Shown: in pieces, positions 1-12,018 of the stretch
Position numbering within the stretch: the first letter of the stretch is position 1
Layout: each line of letters begins with the position of its first letter
NCBI RefSeq assembly: GCF_023343835.1
Contig: NC_064437.1
Location: forward strand, 48,337,972-48,401,971
Source: Lagopus muta
Lineage: Eukaryota > Chordata > Aves > Galliformes > Phasianidae
DNA: 64,000 nt
Direction: 5' to 3'
Program-made: the position numbers and the translations under genes
Notes under the pieces: model-generated
Seen by the model: only the letters and a program-made list of their open reading frames with translations
What the model was told of the DNA's origin: nothing
Databases searched by the model: none

Positions 1-368
1 ACATATATTTTCTGTCTAACACTTAATGAATAATTTCCTGAGATTTGTAATATTCTTCTCCAGTATAGCCTTACTCAGAGATGAGAAGTCAAGAAATAAC
101 CCTTTCCTACATGTAAAATCATAAGATTTAAACAGGAATGCTTTCTGCTTCCCCCAACTCCCCTTACTCTTACTAGGCATTGCATCATGTTCTAAAGACT
201 CCTATATTAGAAAGGCTAGGTTTTCAGCTGAAGTTTTTAAAAAGGTATGGTTTTAAGAAATACATTAGTATGAAATAGAAAGAATAACAAGATAGCAGAG
301 CAGCAAGGTCTTAAGCAATAGCAAATGAGGATCTACTTAAATACAAGAGAGCAGGCAGAGAAAAAGGG

Positions 369-449
369 GAGGGAAAAAAAAAAACAAAAAATGAACAAAC
401 AAACAAACAAAAAAACAAACAAAAAAAACAAAAAAAAAACAAAAAACAA
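369..449 (+). repeat. A-rich (CAAA)n low-complexity tract
   Basis: About 80 bases made almost only of A with interspersed C, including several perfect CAAA units in a row. A lysine- and asparagine-rich open frame crossing it is an artefact of composition, not a gene. Confidence 0.9.
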
Positions 450-2819
450 CAAACCACCTGCCTTCCAAAAGCCTAGAATATCCTCAGGTAGGCAAGAATC
501 TCCAGAAAAGATGCTCTTACCTCCATTGCCACCCCTTAAATGAGATCTGGGAAGGGGTGGATCCTTGCTTTATCCCTTCTGGTAACTCAGGTGCATTGTG
601 TGCACCTGAGCTTCCCCAGGTTGGCCCCACCTTCCTAACAGTTGCTCAGTAACTGGCTCAAGTGGTGACTTAGCATTTTCACAACATGCATATAAAGGAT
701 TATAGTTTGCTTCCCCTAACTAAAGCTAAGGGATAGTAAGATCCTATAGCTTAATGTATTTCTCTAGTTTGATATGTATTTATCTTGTGCTTTTTTGCTA
801 TTGCCCTTTGCTGTTAGTGTGCTGAAACAAACCCCATTTCATATTGTGACTGTGAAATAAGCACTTTAAATAATGTGTATGACTTAAAAGTGGAACAGGG
901 TATTCTTCTATGCTACAGTTATGTTTGGGTTCTCTTACACTGATCTGATAATCATCTTTTACTGCTACCTTTGTAATTCTTCATATGTGTTGTTAGACAT
1001 ATTATGATAGCCCTGCCTTGCATGGCATCGATACTTCTGGCTTTGGAGAATAACAATTCTTATTGGATAGAAGAAACTTATATTTTTATTAAGTATGCTT
1101 GCAGTTCTGTTCACTGAACTCTTGTTATCTGCTTCCAAAATATAATACTACCATCACATTTCATTTTTAATATTATTCAAGCTAAATGACTATTTTGATC
1201 ATAGCTTTGAGCCAAACTCAACAGCTCCAGCCTAGTTCTAGCATTTATAGCTCATAAAACTTTATAATCCTTTAAAATTTGCCCTCAGATTCTGACTTTT
1301 AGTAGCTATGGACTTCCCACATACTCAAAGTAGAGGCATTTTCTTTTATCTGTCTCTGGCCAGTTTGCATGCAAGGTCTGCACCACTCTGACTGTATACT
1401 AAAAAGCTTCTACAAGAGACAGTGTAAAAATTTTTTTACTCCTCCTATATTCTCTGATGGTCATCTGCTGCTCACCGTTCCCTTAGCAGGGTCATTGTGG
1501 ACCACTTGGTTACTGTTAAACTGCAGTAGCAGGAGGCTCATCTGAAGGTGGCAGCAAGAGCAGCTTTCTCACTGAGAGAAATGATTTTTTGAACCTAGAA
1601 GCTATCCTAACAGGATTTGGAAATAAACTAACTTTGGTTTTAATAGAGCCTCCTAATACAGTTGCATTTTAATGTAACAGTGATACTGGGCTCCTAAATA
1701 CTGAGAGGCAGGGTTTATTAGCTCAAGCATAGGACTGTGCTAATGAAAACTTTAATACTTCCAGGACTCTGGTAAGTATTTCTAGACAAACCTCCCCTGC
1801 CTTTTATAGATGTACAAGTCTGGGTCAGTACTGCTTCATTGCTGTCTGCGTTGGGCATTACTGGATTGCATAGGTATGGTCTATGACTGTCTTTTCTGTT
1901 CTGGTCTCGTTATATTTGATACAAAGAGAACCTTGTTTCTGAGTAGGCTTTTTAGGCACCTTGGTAGTACAAGTAATGAATAATATCACCCTAAGGTTCC
2001 TTTATAACTCTCAGGCTAAAAGAAGTAATGTTTCAGACCTTATAGCATACAAATCTGTAGAAATTGAAATTCAAGCTGATAAAGTCATATTTAATGTCAA
2101 AAGATTTACATTTTAAGAAAATAGCACTTCAAATGAATAAGGATTATATTTGTATATTTTAATTTTCCTCTGCTAATATGCCTTTCCCTTTCCTTCCTTT
2201 CACTTCCTAGAAGGGACACTAAAAAGCACCCAAGAAAGAGAGAAGCAAAGGAAGAAAAGTATGAGAAGACAGGTCATGATTTAATTGAAAGACTTGGGAA
2301 TGGTTGGAAGCATACATTTCCATTATCTCTGTTTTCAGCAGGGATTCATGATGCATGCAGAAACAGGTGGAGGGAGAGCCATCACAGCTCATAGCACAGC
2401 TTTAATAAACTCACATTGTGCAGCTCTACTGAACTGCTATATTCTGGATAAGCAGAAGATTCAGGAAGTCTTCAGAGAAATGCTTTGCTGCTATCCAGCC
2501 TCAGCTAGTTTGTCACATAGTTTTGCATTCTGGTAAGTAGTTTTCCAAGAAATTTAGGGAATTGATCTTCAGTCTTTAGAGAATTAATGTATTGTGTGCT
2601 TATTTCCATTGTAGATTTATTTCCATTTCTAATTGAGTTCTTTTGAGAGTGGTGCACCAAAAAAATGTTAGCTAGTACTAAAAAGTGAATATTAAATATT
2701 CCATCATGAGACCTGCTATCCTTATTATTTGAAAAAAGTGAGAACTCCAGTAACACACAGAAACTTTTGTTTAGCTGCCAGGTACTGCAAACAGCTGTCA
2801 CCAAGCTAAATCTTAGACA

Positions 2820-3720
2820 CTGGGCTACTGATGCCCAGCCAGATCCAATGCCAGATCAAACACATCCTGCCTATGCCATCGCTGTGCTGATGTAGGATGC
2901 AAGTGCTCAGTATGTTCAGCCAGACTACTATTGCCATTTTAAGCTATCTAGTTTGCTGTAAAGTGGTCCTTGCCATTGTTGGCTCAGAAACTTTGGTTAC
3001 CAGCCTGGTACAAAGGCCTGGGCAGTCAGGCTGTTGCTTGCTCAATGCTTTTGTTGTGCTGGGCCAGCATCAAGGCTTGTGAGGGCCACCGGAAGGCCTG
3101 CAGGGCTCCAGCCAAAGCCTGCACCTCAGGAAAGGGCTGACTCACAGCATCTCATTTTCCAGTCCTACACTGAGGCCTTTCTCCTGTGAGGCTTCATCTG
3201 ATTTATTACTGATGATCTACAAGAGGCTACAATCTTGGCAGCAGCTGACCACAACTTTGAGGCAGCTTGGCAGGATTATAACGGTGCTGAGGCAACCCAG
3301 CGGTGGCAGCCAGCTCAGAGATGACAGCAAGGCAGTGTGGAGATGGAGAGCAGAGCAGGCTGTGGGCAGCCAAAAAGGAGACTGACTTACAACTGACATC
3401 ATATTTAAGGCACCATGGGAGGGGGTAAGAAGGGCTCCTGACACCCCAGAGATGGTGCTGAAGGAACATGGAGGCCCCTCAGCCCAGAGATGGTGCTGAG
3501 GCAACGTGAGACAAAATTTAGAGAAAATATTGAAGAGTGAAGAAAGCTCCACGAGAAGCTTTGTAGGCCTCAGTCAGACCTAGAGCAGCATAGATGAGAT
3601 ATGTGGTTCAGGCACCTCCAGCTTTATTTTCCTGTCCTGCAATGAGACAAGCCGAGCTCTTTAAGTGCCTTGATCTCCAGAGACTGCTGCAGGACCTGCC
3701 CTGGTTTTGCCTGCGCTAAA
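2820..3720. other. GC-richer block with an internal 17-bp direct repeat, origin unknown
   Basis: This block is visibly richer in G and C than its surroundings. The word cccagagatggtgctga occurs exactly twice, starting at 3445 and 3483 (offset 38), and a related word ggtgctgaggcaac occurs at 3283. Open frames on the minus strand (for example 3217-3552) have the leucine/serine-rich composition of antisense or random sequence. It could be an eroded transposable element or LTR, but I do not recognise a family. Confidence 0.3.
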
Positions 3721-5198
3721 CATGCGACAAATGGTAAGTTGGGGAGTTTGAATGGGTAGAAGGGAGGTGGTTAGATCTCAGATGCAGTCAGAGGGGAAGT
3801 GGAGCTCCTTTCAAGCTGTGGTTGAGATCTTGCCTTGCAGACATTGCTCATTTGCTACTTGTTTGTTTTCCCAAATTGTTCTATTCCCTTTTGTATCCTT
3901 CTAGTTGTCTTTGCAATAACAGACTTAATTCAGTACTGCATATGAGCAGCTACAGTTAATACCTCCTGCAGCTAACAGTGCAGCCCTATGTGGACCTCCA
4001 TGTTGTGTGATTATTGTGGCCAGGCTCTGGGGAGGCTGGAGAAGATTCTGCTGTGATCTGGGAGCAGTGCTGGTTGTGCTAGAGCATAATTGTGTCTGAA
4101 ATGATAAGCTTACTTGAGAGACTAAAACCCATTGCTTAGAATTTCAGGAATTGGCAATTCTGGGTTAAAATTTCTGTGCTGTCAGGATATTTTCAGTAAA
4201 AGGTATCTGAACACAGAGCAATTGGATATCTCCAGGTTCCCATGAGGCTACTGGCTTTTTTAAGAAATAGTGAAAATGGAGATCTTTCTGGCTTTTTGTG
4301 ATCACTGTTGCAGTACTGCTGTTAAGTGTAAATTGTATTTGCTGCTCTTCTATGTTGGGACATAGCTTAGAGGATATTGTGTGCTCCACATACACAGACA
4401 AGGTGGGAAGATATGTAAAAATATCTGTTTTCTCTCCTGAACATCTTCCATCAGCTAGTCATGGTATCTATTAAGAATGAAGTGCTGCTGGGTAGCCTTA
4501 AAATTGTCTATGGCATCAGCTAGTGATTGTAATGTTGAGGGGCTGTTATTACACAGCTAACGAGCCTGAATATGATGACACACTTTAGCCATGTGTTTAT
4601 GTTAAACAAATATGCTTTATTTTTAACTGTACATCTGCTGGGCATTGCACAAGCCCCAACACGCTCTGCAATAGCAGCAAGCTACTGGTTAACATTCACA
4701 GTCTGGTGGAGAGAAAGTGTTTCTCAGTGCCTAATGGGGCCTGGCTTCATGCAGGTAGCAAGGTGCTTTGCTACTTGTATATTTTCTAGTGCTTTTTGTC
4801 CACCTGGCTGACTCTACATTCCAAAGCAGCTGAAAAATTAGGGAACATTACCAATTATTTAAAATGAAATGTTCAAAACCTAGGCGTCCACATGTACAAT
4901 GTCAAACCAAATATTGATTTGACAGATGCTTCAGCTGTGCTGTAGGTGGCATCTGTAGTCACTATCAGGTTCTCATTTTCTCTTGACCCTGTTCATCACA
5001 CTGTGGAGAGATTCATGTTTTGATTTACTGCCGTACCATTCAAAATGTTAAGCCTATGGGAATGTGATCGTTAGAGCTGGCTGGAAGTGAAACTGATTTT
5101 TTGGGGTTGAAATACAAGAGAGACTTGTACAGTTTTGGGAAAGAGTCTGTAGAGCTTCTCTGAAGTTCTGATAGAATAGCTGGGATCTGAATTGAGTT

Positions 5199-5226
5199 TT
5201 TCTCCCCCTTTTTTTTCCCCCCCTCC
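5199..5226 (+). repeat. Polypyrimidine tract (T and C runs)
   Basis: Consecutive homopolymer runs of T, C, T and C, including eight or more of each of the last two, with no purine for over 20 bases. Low-complexity sequence only. Confidence 0.8.
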
Positions 5227-6455
5227 AAAAAATTGATTTTTGAGAAACTATCTCTGTGAACATGTGAGGACTTGTCTCTTTTCTTCTCCACTTATTAATT
5301 TGATAATTGACAAACTCCTGCACTCTATGAAGTCAGAATTACAGCTAGGACCTAGTGTTTAGATGACTTGAGGGCACACAGCTACAATTACCTTGACACA
5401 TGGGTGAAAAAGAATTCTAATGTGATCACACCAGATGTTTGCTTGGTAGTTTGTTTTACTTGAAGAAGAGAAGTTGTGCAAAATACTATAAATTTAGGAG
5501 ATATCAATACAAAAGGGAGAGAAAACATTTCAAGGAGGAAGACATAACAACTGTAAGATGACAGAAGCCAGTGGGGAGTAGTAAAATGAGAGGATGCCAC
5601 ATGAAATTTAAGAGGATAATGACATGCAGCTATGGATGGATAGAATTCTCATGGATCCCGATCTCAGATCTGATTCAATTGCAGTCCTCTTCTAATGGAA
5701 GAGGCTGTAAATCAGTCAGAGGATACTGGTGAATCATGCTTTGTTCTCATAATTTGTGATGTAACCAAAAGTTCTTGATGGAATTACAACTGCTCTGCTT
5801 GCACTCACCTGCTATTCGCTCTGTATTCAGTTAACAATAGTAAATAAACTGCATATTAGATTTCAAGCAGAGCTGTTCATAGCAAATGAATTTGTCTTGC
5901 CCACAGGCAGCCCTAATTTAAAACATATGTATACATTTAAATCATATTGGTTCCACATATTAAGCATATTTTTGTCTCATTAACATTTAATATTTTGAAT
6001 ATATATGTAGTTCACTGTGGGTTTGAATTAAAAGTGGTAGATTTTTTTGATGGAAGGTGGAATAGTAGGAAGAAAGTGGATTATGATGGCATTACATGGC
6101 ACATTCCATCACACCTGAAACCAATGCAAAGCACTGTCTTTTCTTGTACAGGCAAAACCTTCATTAGAATCGAAGAAAGTTTTCCCTAGTTGCAGGAAAC
6201 ATGGGAGTTGTTGTTTAGTGAAAATAGAAGTAAGGACAGGATAACCATTGTCTGGTAGTGTATTTCTCCTAAAGTAATGTAAGTGCCCCAGAACATTAAA
6301 AAAGGAGTTATCAATTTTTCCCAGACTTCTAAAGAGTGAAAGAATTTTGTATGTAAAACAGCGTTTATCCTAAGAAAAAATAAAGAAAAAATAAAGAAAA
6401 TAAGCAGTGCCTGGTGCCAGACTCCAAAGAACATAGGCCTCTAAAAATTAGCTTG

Positions 6456-6461
6456 TTTATT
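6456..6461 (-). other. Alternative candidate GDF2 poly(A) signal (AATAAA)
   Basis: A canonical AATAAA on the minus strand about 870 bases downstream of the GDF2 stop codon. Using it would give a 3' UTR of roughly 0.9 kb. The hexamer alone is weak evidence in AT-rich DNA. Confidence 0.25.
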
Positions 6462-7126
6462 TCTTTTCATGAGTGCTGAGCACTGCCAACCCCCACAGTT
6501 GTTAGGGTACAGATCCTAAGACTGGATGTGATTTGACTGCATGTTCCTGCAAAGAAATACTAAGAATATGCAGTAGGTCAAAGTGGCTCCTTATCTTTGT
6601 GAGGAGATAAGGCCTGCTGTTCCTCCTAGGAAACAGTGTCTTGGAAGCGGAAGGCTGTACTTCTTATCATTCAAGTATGTGCCATAAAGGGGTAAAAATA
6701 GGGACACCAAGGATAAGAAAGCTGAAACCAAGGCACCTGCTACCCACAGAAGGAAACTTGGGAATCAGATGAGATGGAGTGTGTCATCTGTTTGAGAAAT
6801 TTTAAAAACTTCACTTTCAGGAGTAAATACTTTGCATTAAAACGATTTTAAAAGTCTCTGAGATTACTGGTGTGAGAAAAGGTTTGCAGGATTTAGACTT
6901 CCTGTTTTATCATGCAAACTGTATGCAGTTCAGTGAGTACACAGAAGAATGTAAGAACTGACAGAGAGAGTTAGATTTCTATGCCTATTAGAAATTTAAA
7001 AGACATCCTCAATTCCAAAGACTGCGTGTGACCTGAACAGAACTGGTTTAACAGAAAAATTCAAATAAGTTTTTGGCTTTTGTCACTCTGGCCAAATAAT
7101 GCGTAGTTCTTTCAATCTCACAAAAT

Positions 7127-7132
7127 TTTAAT
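7127..7132 (-). other. Candidate GDF2 poly(A) signal (ATTAAA)
   Basis: On the minus strand this reads ATTAAA, about 200 bases past the GDF2 stop. It is a common variant poly(A) hexamer. A canonical AATAAA on the same strand lies farther away at 6456-6461, so the true 3' end could be either or both. Confidence 0.35.
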
Positions 7133-7332
7133 TAATGATATATAATGCAGGTTATTTACAATGATTGCCATTCTTTAAATGCCAGCTTTCCTTTAAAAGC
7201 AGCAACAACAAACAACCAGCACCATCCTGTGCTCCAAACCTTATTTGCAAGGATTTTCATTTACATCACTAATGTACAGTTTCACAGACAGCAGAAAAGA
7301 GTATTATTCTTCTTATAGATATTCTGCATATA

Positions 7333-8270
7333 CTACCTGCAGCCACATTCTGCCACTTTCATCCCTTCATAGTTATATATCAAAGTGGGCACACCAGCAT
7401 CATCCTTATAAAGAATAGAAATTGAATCCAATTTAGTTGGAACACAACAAGCCTTGGAAGCTTTCTTTGGGTTTTGGAGATGCACCAGAGTCTGGACAAT
7501 AGCATGTTTTGTTGGCGTAACATTATCTGTCAGAGGGAAGAAGCAACCTCCTTTACACTCAAAAGCCTCATAATCTTTGGGTGCAATGATCCAAGAATCC
7601 CAACCAATCTCTTTAAAGTTCACATGGAGCGAAGTTCTCCGACAGTGGTTTGCTCCAATGCTTCTCTTGCTTCTGGAGGAATGCTGATGGGGCCTAGTGA
7701 TGGCTTTTTCCTCTCTCTGTTCTTCTTCAGATGAAGAGTTGTTCTTTCCTAATTTGTCTAGCACATTTTCTTGCTCATGAACAATCATCTCCCGGAGCTC
7801 TACTTTGGTCTCTTTTGTCCCATTGCTGCGATCATTGGAGAATACTACTAACAGGGGCAGATTTTTAGTGTCACGAGTAACACTGATATCCAGCTTCCCA
7901 CAAGGGAAACCACCCAGAGCCTTACTCTCTATAACAACCTCTAGCTTGTTTTTAGTCTTCATCTTGTCTGCCTTGACCCATCTTTTCACAGCTCTGGACA
8001 CTTCAAACATTTCCCAGCCACACTCCTGAATACTGTGGGAGACAAGCAAAGATTTGCTATTTTCTTTGTTTTCCCAATGGTCTCCATCTAGAACATCATA
8101 AATGACCATGTTTCCTTCCAGTCTGGAGGGAGACCCAACTTCCTTGTGACAGGAGATAAAGATTCTCAGTTCAGCTCTGGTGATTTCCTCGTATCGTGGA
8201 ATAGAGATGTTGAACAGCAAGATGTGTTTCTGAAATGGGTTTTCTTCTGGTGAAGTTAAAGAAACAACAT
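7333..8270 (-). CDS. GDF2: GDF2 coding exon 2 (propeptide arm, furin site, mature cystine-knot domain)
   Basis: The acceptor tttcctattgcag precedes ATGTTG; with the G from exon 1 this makes an aspartate codon and continues DVVSLTSP. It encodes residues 116-427. It contains [12 protein letters not shown], typical of the BMP9/BMP10 propeptide, the RSKR cleavage site and the entire mature ligand. The frame is open upstream of 8270, but that stretch is intron, not an alternative N-terminus. Confidence 0.95.
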
Positions 8271-10264
8271 CTGCAATAGGAAATAAAAATCTGTGGTTAC
8301 AGTGCTCCTGACAGTCCAAATAACTTGCTTTTAAAAGATTCAGGATGTGTTTTGGGAGTAAAATAAGACCATGGCTACCTAGCATCAAAAAATAAATAAA
8401 ATAATACCATCTTCTGGCCAGGTTTCAAGAAGCAGGGAGTGAAAAGTTAAAATGGAGTATCTTGATGTTGGTAGTATTTTCACCAAGACTGCATGCAGGT
8501 GAACGTCTGAAGGAGTGAAGGGGTAGCAGGAAGAGTCTTCCTAAAACAAGGTGCAGATGGTGCTGTAGCAGGTACTCATCTAGGAAGTGTAAAATTTAGC
8601 AATTTCCTGAAGAGAATTTTACAGAAAGAATTCCTAAAAAAAAAAAATCTATTAGAATTTACCACTCATCACAGTGCCGTGGGATGAACTGCTCTCCTAA
8701 TATAGAGAAGCATGGTGTGTATTTGTCTCTTTTTAAGAATTAACTGTGCTGAGGTTTTTGGTGTCTTCAGGTAGCTTTGAAAGCAGCTTGTGTTACTGAG
8801 AGAGAAGACAGAAAAATTCTGAAAAATCTGTATCAAAGCTCGAGAGTCTGTTTAAATTGGGACTTGGTGATAAATATCCCTCATGTTTAGGTATATTCCA
8901 GGCTTTTGTGAGTATTTGCGGTGTTTTATTATATTTTTCTGCAAAAGTATGTGCAGAACCAGCAACTCTGGCTTGGGAAGGGCAGGTATTTTTCTGACAG
9001 ATCAGGTAGGTAGTATTTTAAAGTCATCACTGAATGATATCTCTTTGATGGTCAGTGTTAGATAGTTACTCGATCATCATTATATTATAGGGCAATTTTA
9101 ATTAGCTACTGTTGACTCTTCTTCCCTCTAAAGCAGTCTGAGTGGAGAGTGGGATGTGGGAACTATAATCTAGCTCATACTGTTGAGGTTTCTTTCCATT
9201 TCAGAACTAGAGTCACTTATTTGGGAATCTGGAGATCCTTGTAGTGCTGTTACCTCTATACAACTATATTTTATAAAAACAGATTCTCCCTGTCTCATTT
9301 TTATTCTAAAGATTGCACTTATAACATTTTTTTACTGTTTCTTGACATGGAGTTTTCAAAAATCTATTGCTACAGGCAGATTTGGATTTTTTTTCAAGTT
9401 GAGACAAGCTTGGCTACAACTTTTCATGTAAATCTTCCCCTCTAAACCAGAATTTGGGGTGAGCACTGCTGGATCCTTACTTGGATCGAGGCACAGATAT
9501 CTCAGTTGGCTACAGTATTTTTTAAGAATGACAGAAGCCTCTCAGAAAGAAGAGCTCTCTGGCATGGATGTCTCAGTTACACATGATCAAATATTTGTTT
9601 TCTAACATAAAAAACAGTCACAAATCTCTAGCTTTGAGAAACATGATTTGTGTAAACCCTGTATTCAATGTATTTTCTCAATTTAGGCATTTGAGAAGAT
9701 AAAATTGTACAATAAAAACATCAGAGAATTTTTTTAAATTGTGTTTTTTAAAGATTGAGAGGAGCAAGTAAGGCCACAGTCCAAAAATTTAATCTACTTG
9801 CTTTCTAAATAGTCTGTGGAAGTTAGGCAATTAGTTTCCTCAGAATTTCAAAAGCATGTGACTGCTGCTCGCATATATCTTTAAAAATTCTTGTCCACAC
9901 ATTTAGGACTTCTCCTACCTTCAGTGCTGAAGCTCCTTACGATGTTGGATGCAGGAATGGAGGACTTGTCCGCTGTGTATCTGTTGTATAAATCAATCAT
10001 GAACTGTGGTGGTGGTTCTTTGGTCTTCGCTTGTGAGGGAATCCTTGATAAATTCAAACTTCTTAGTAATTCTGTCTTCATATTCTCCAGGAAAGATTTA
10101 AAGTCAAAATGGGTCTCATCTTCCATTTCCCCAGGATCATGAAAGAATGTATCAGACTCTCCCATAACTGGTATCTTGTCCCAGTTTTCCAAAGGCTTGC
10201 CTCTTGTCAGGCAGGCAATTATATTGAAAACCGAAAGTGCAGCTAATACTCCAAAATAATGCAT
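7333..10264 (-). CDS. GDF2: GDF2 / BMP9 (avian dorsalin-1), full gene, two coding exons, 427 aa
   Basis: Secreted BMP-family ligand. Orthologues signal through ALK1 and BMPR2/ActRII in vascular endothelium, and the chicken protein was described as dorsalin-1 of the dorsal neural tube (family knowledge). Joining 9919-10264 to 7333-8270 on the minus strand gives 1284 nt, 427 residues and a TAG stop, against 429 in human. Residues 1-22 form a signal peptide. The latency propeptide runs to the furin site RSKR at 315-318. The mature domain, about 109 residues, begins SIGANHC and has seven knot cysteines at 325, 354, 358, 390, 391, 424 and 426, ending CGCR. N-glycosylation sequons occur near N71, N136, N265 and N293. 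The start has a G at -3 and is immediately followed by the signal peptide. The intron is GT-AG, phase 1. I see no frameshift or missing key residue. Confidence 0.97.
8271..9918 (-). other. GDF2 intron 1 (1648 bp)
   Basis: A single GT-AG intron, phase 1. It is AT-rich, with a short A run near 8637-8647. I see no repeat family, no RNA gene and no conserved coding segment inside. Confidence 0.85.
9919..10264 (-). CDS. GDF2: GDF2 coding exon 1 (signal peptide and N-terminal propeptide)
   Basis: It encodes residues 1-115 plus the first base of codon 116. The ATG at 10264-10262 starts a hydrophobic leader ([20 protein letters not shown]). The exon ends at GAAG followed by GTAGGAGA, a good donor, giving phase 1. 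It carries the conserved propeptide motifs for helix alpha-1 and the block [10 protein letters not shown], then NIVRSF just before the splice. Reading past the donor adds an unrelated tail, so the splice is required. Confidence 0.95.
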
Positions 10265-11213
10265 TTCTTATGTATTTACTTTCTGAGGGAGAGACAAAAG
10301 GACTAAGTATTTTAACTGATTAAAAATGTTGAATCTTTACAGACAGAGGAGAGGAGGTGGAAGGCAAACAGATGGAATGCCCTTTGCAAATCACTTTCTT
10401 GTGTTCTTTTCACAGTCTGCTTCAAACCCCAGCCTCTTGTCAGTTGTCAAGCAGATTGGTTGTACACTTGCCCTTATCTGAGTCATTGATGCCATGCTTC
10501 AGCTTCTGTTATCTAGCGAAGCTCTTAGTTAATGAAGATTCTATAAACATCTGACAAACACACATGGCTGGTGGGAAGGACATTGTATATTGTAAAGAAT
10601 CCACATTTCACTTTAGGGTCATCGTTACTTAATTACACTCTTTTAGCATTTCCTTGCCAACTCAGACAGAAGCTTTTTTAGGGACGTGGAAGATTACACG
10701 ATTTTCATCATGACTAGAAAACAGAACTCTAGAATGAAATTATTCTATCAGCCATTAGTAAATAACATCTCACATATCCCTGCCATGTTCCATTAATATG
10801 CCATCAGTAAATCTACAGTAATTTGATGGAGACCTGTGATTCTGCAAGACATGCTCTCATGACAGTACAAACAACCTTAAAACTTCTTTCCGTTTATCAG
10901 CCAAGAGCTATTATTTGTACACACTGTAATATCTGTTTTGTGTCAAGTGTGTTTCAGGCTGTTCGCAGGCTTGTTCTTTTTCAGTCTGATTCTTTTGTAG
11001 ACTTGTAGTTTTTTGTAGTCTTGTTTTTATAGTATCTTACATAATATATTTCTTAGGTTCTTGATGGTCAATACAATCCAAGAGCAACAAGAGCAACCAG
11101 TGACCTTAGAATGGAAACAGAACCAACCCTTCTGAGGCTACATGTAAAGTAAGAGTCTGACACTATTATCCATGAGAAGAATGGGACAAAACTCAAAATT
11201 TCTTTTGTATTTA

Positions 11214-12018
11214 ATACTTGTGTGCAAAGTCCAATTTCTTGTACTTGGCTAAGTGTAACATTTCAAGGATCTCCAGAAAAATGAAGAATTTTTCTTCATC
11301 TTCGTCTTTTTGTAGCACTTGTTCTAAAAGACTATCACTCACGCTTAAAAATCCTGGTGCTTCATTTATTGTTCATTGTTCCAGGCTTACACCTTTTAGA
11401 CACCAGTTCTACTCACTTCCTTGTGGAATTCAGAAGCCCCATAGCACCGGCATTTTCTCTCCATCAAGGTACTTAGTGTAATCAAGTTACTTCTCAGTTT
11501 GCTTTCTGATAAAATGAACAGATAGTGCTTTTTTTAGTCACGTTCTAGAGGATATATTCTTTAACCGTTTTTGTTTCTCATTTTGTGTCTCTTCCAGAAT
11601 TTCAATGTTTTTCTGAAAAGGTGAACACTGGAGCTATACATGGTTTTCTAATGGCAGTCTTCCAGTGCCACATGCAGAAAAAAAATCTCCTTTACTACTG
11701 GGTTCTCTGCTCCACAGTGCATCTTTTCGTAGCTTTCATTAGCTCTTTTTACATAGCATCATCCTTGATGCTTCTATTACACTGCAGGTCCATGACACCC
11801 ACCAAATCTATTTTAAAAGTTATAGTTTCCAAGGGTGCAGTCTTCTGCTCTGTAAGAACAGCCTCTATTCCTTGTGCCCAGGTAGAATATTCTGCATCTG
11901 CCTACCTTAAAATGAGTCCTGATTGCATGGCTAGATCAAGCATTCTATATAAATACCAATCTGCTGAACACTCTTGTGCAAGTGCTGTGGAGGTTGTTGT
12001 ATATAAAAGACTTCCAGT
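11214..12018 (-). pseudogene. Possible decayed protein-coding sequence, family unknown
   Basis: On the minus strand three broken open stretches have real-protein composition, rich in Glu, Lys, Asp and Ala. About 12018-11905 includes ADWYLYRMLDLAMQSG. 11901-11752 includes STWAQGIEAVLTEQK and SIKDDAM, then a short run KELMKATKRCTVEQ. 11372-11214 includes LLEQVLQKDEDEEKFF and KYKKLDFAHKY. In-frame TAG and TAA codons, and a frame change between the two main parts, mean it cannot be translated as it stands. The opposite strand is open for 147 codons at 11585-12028, but its Cys/Ser/Leu/Phe-rich composition looks like the shadow of coding sequence. It could be a lost gene, a retrocopy or chance. I do not recognise the protein. 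Confidence 0.3.

Larger units (their letters stand above)
1..7126. other. Intergenic 3' flank of GDF2, no gene found
   Basis: AT-rich unique-looking DNA downstream of GDF2. All open frames here are under about 110 codons and none resembles a protein family. I see an A-rich CAAA repeat near 0.4 kb, a polypyrimidine run at 5199-5226, an AAATAAAG-type repeat near 6375-6402, and a modestly GC-richer block at about 2820-3720. RBP3 is the neighbour expected on this side of GDF2 in many vertebrates, but no part of it was recognised. Confidence 0.6.

Noticed and set aside
8271-8388. Extension of the GDF2 exon 2 frame to an upstream ATG at 8388
   Set aside because: The 40 codons are intronic. The acceptor at 8271-8272 and the frame match to exon 1 give the family-conserved protein.
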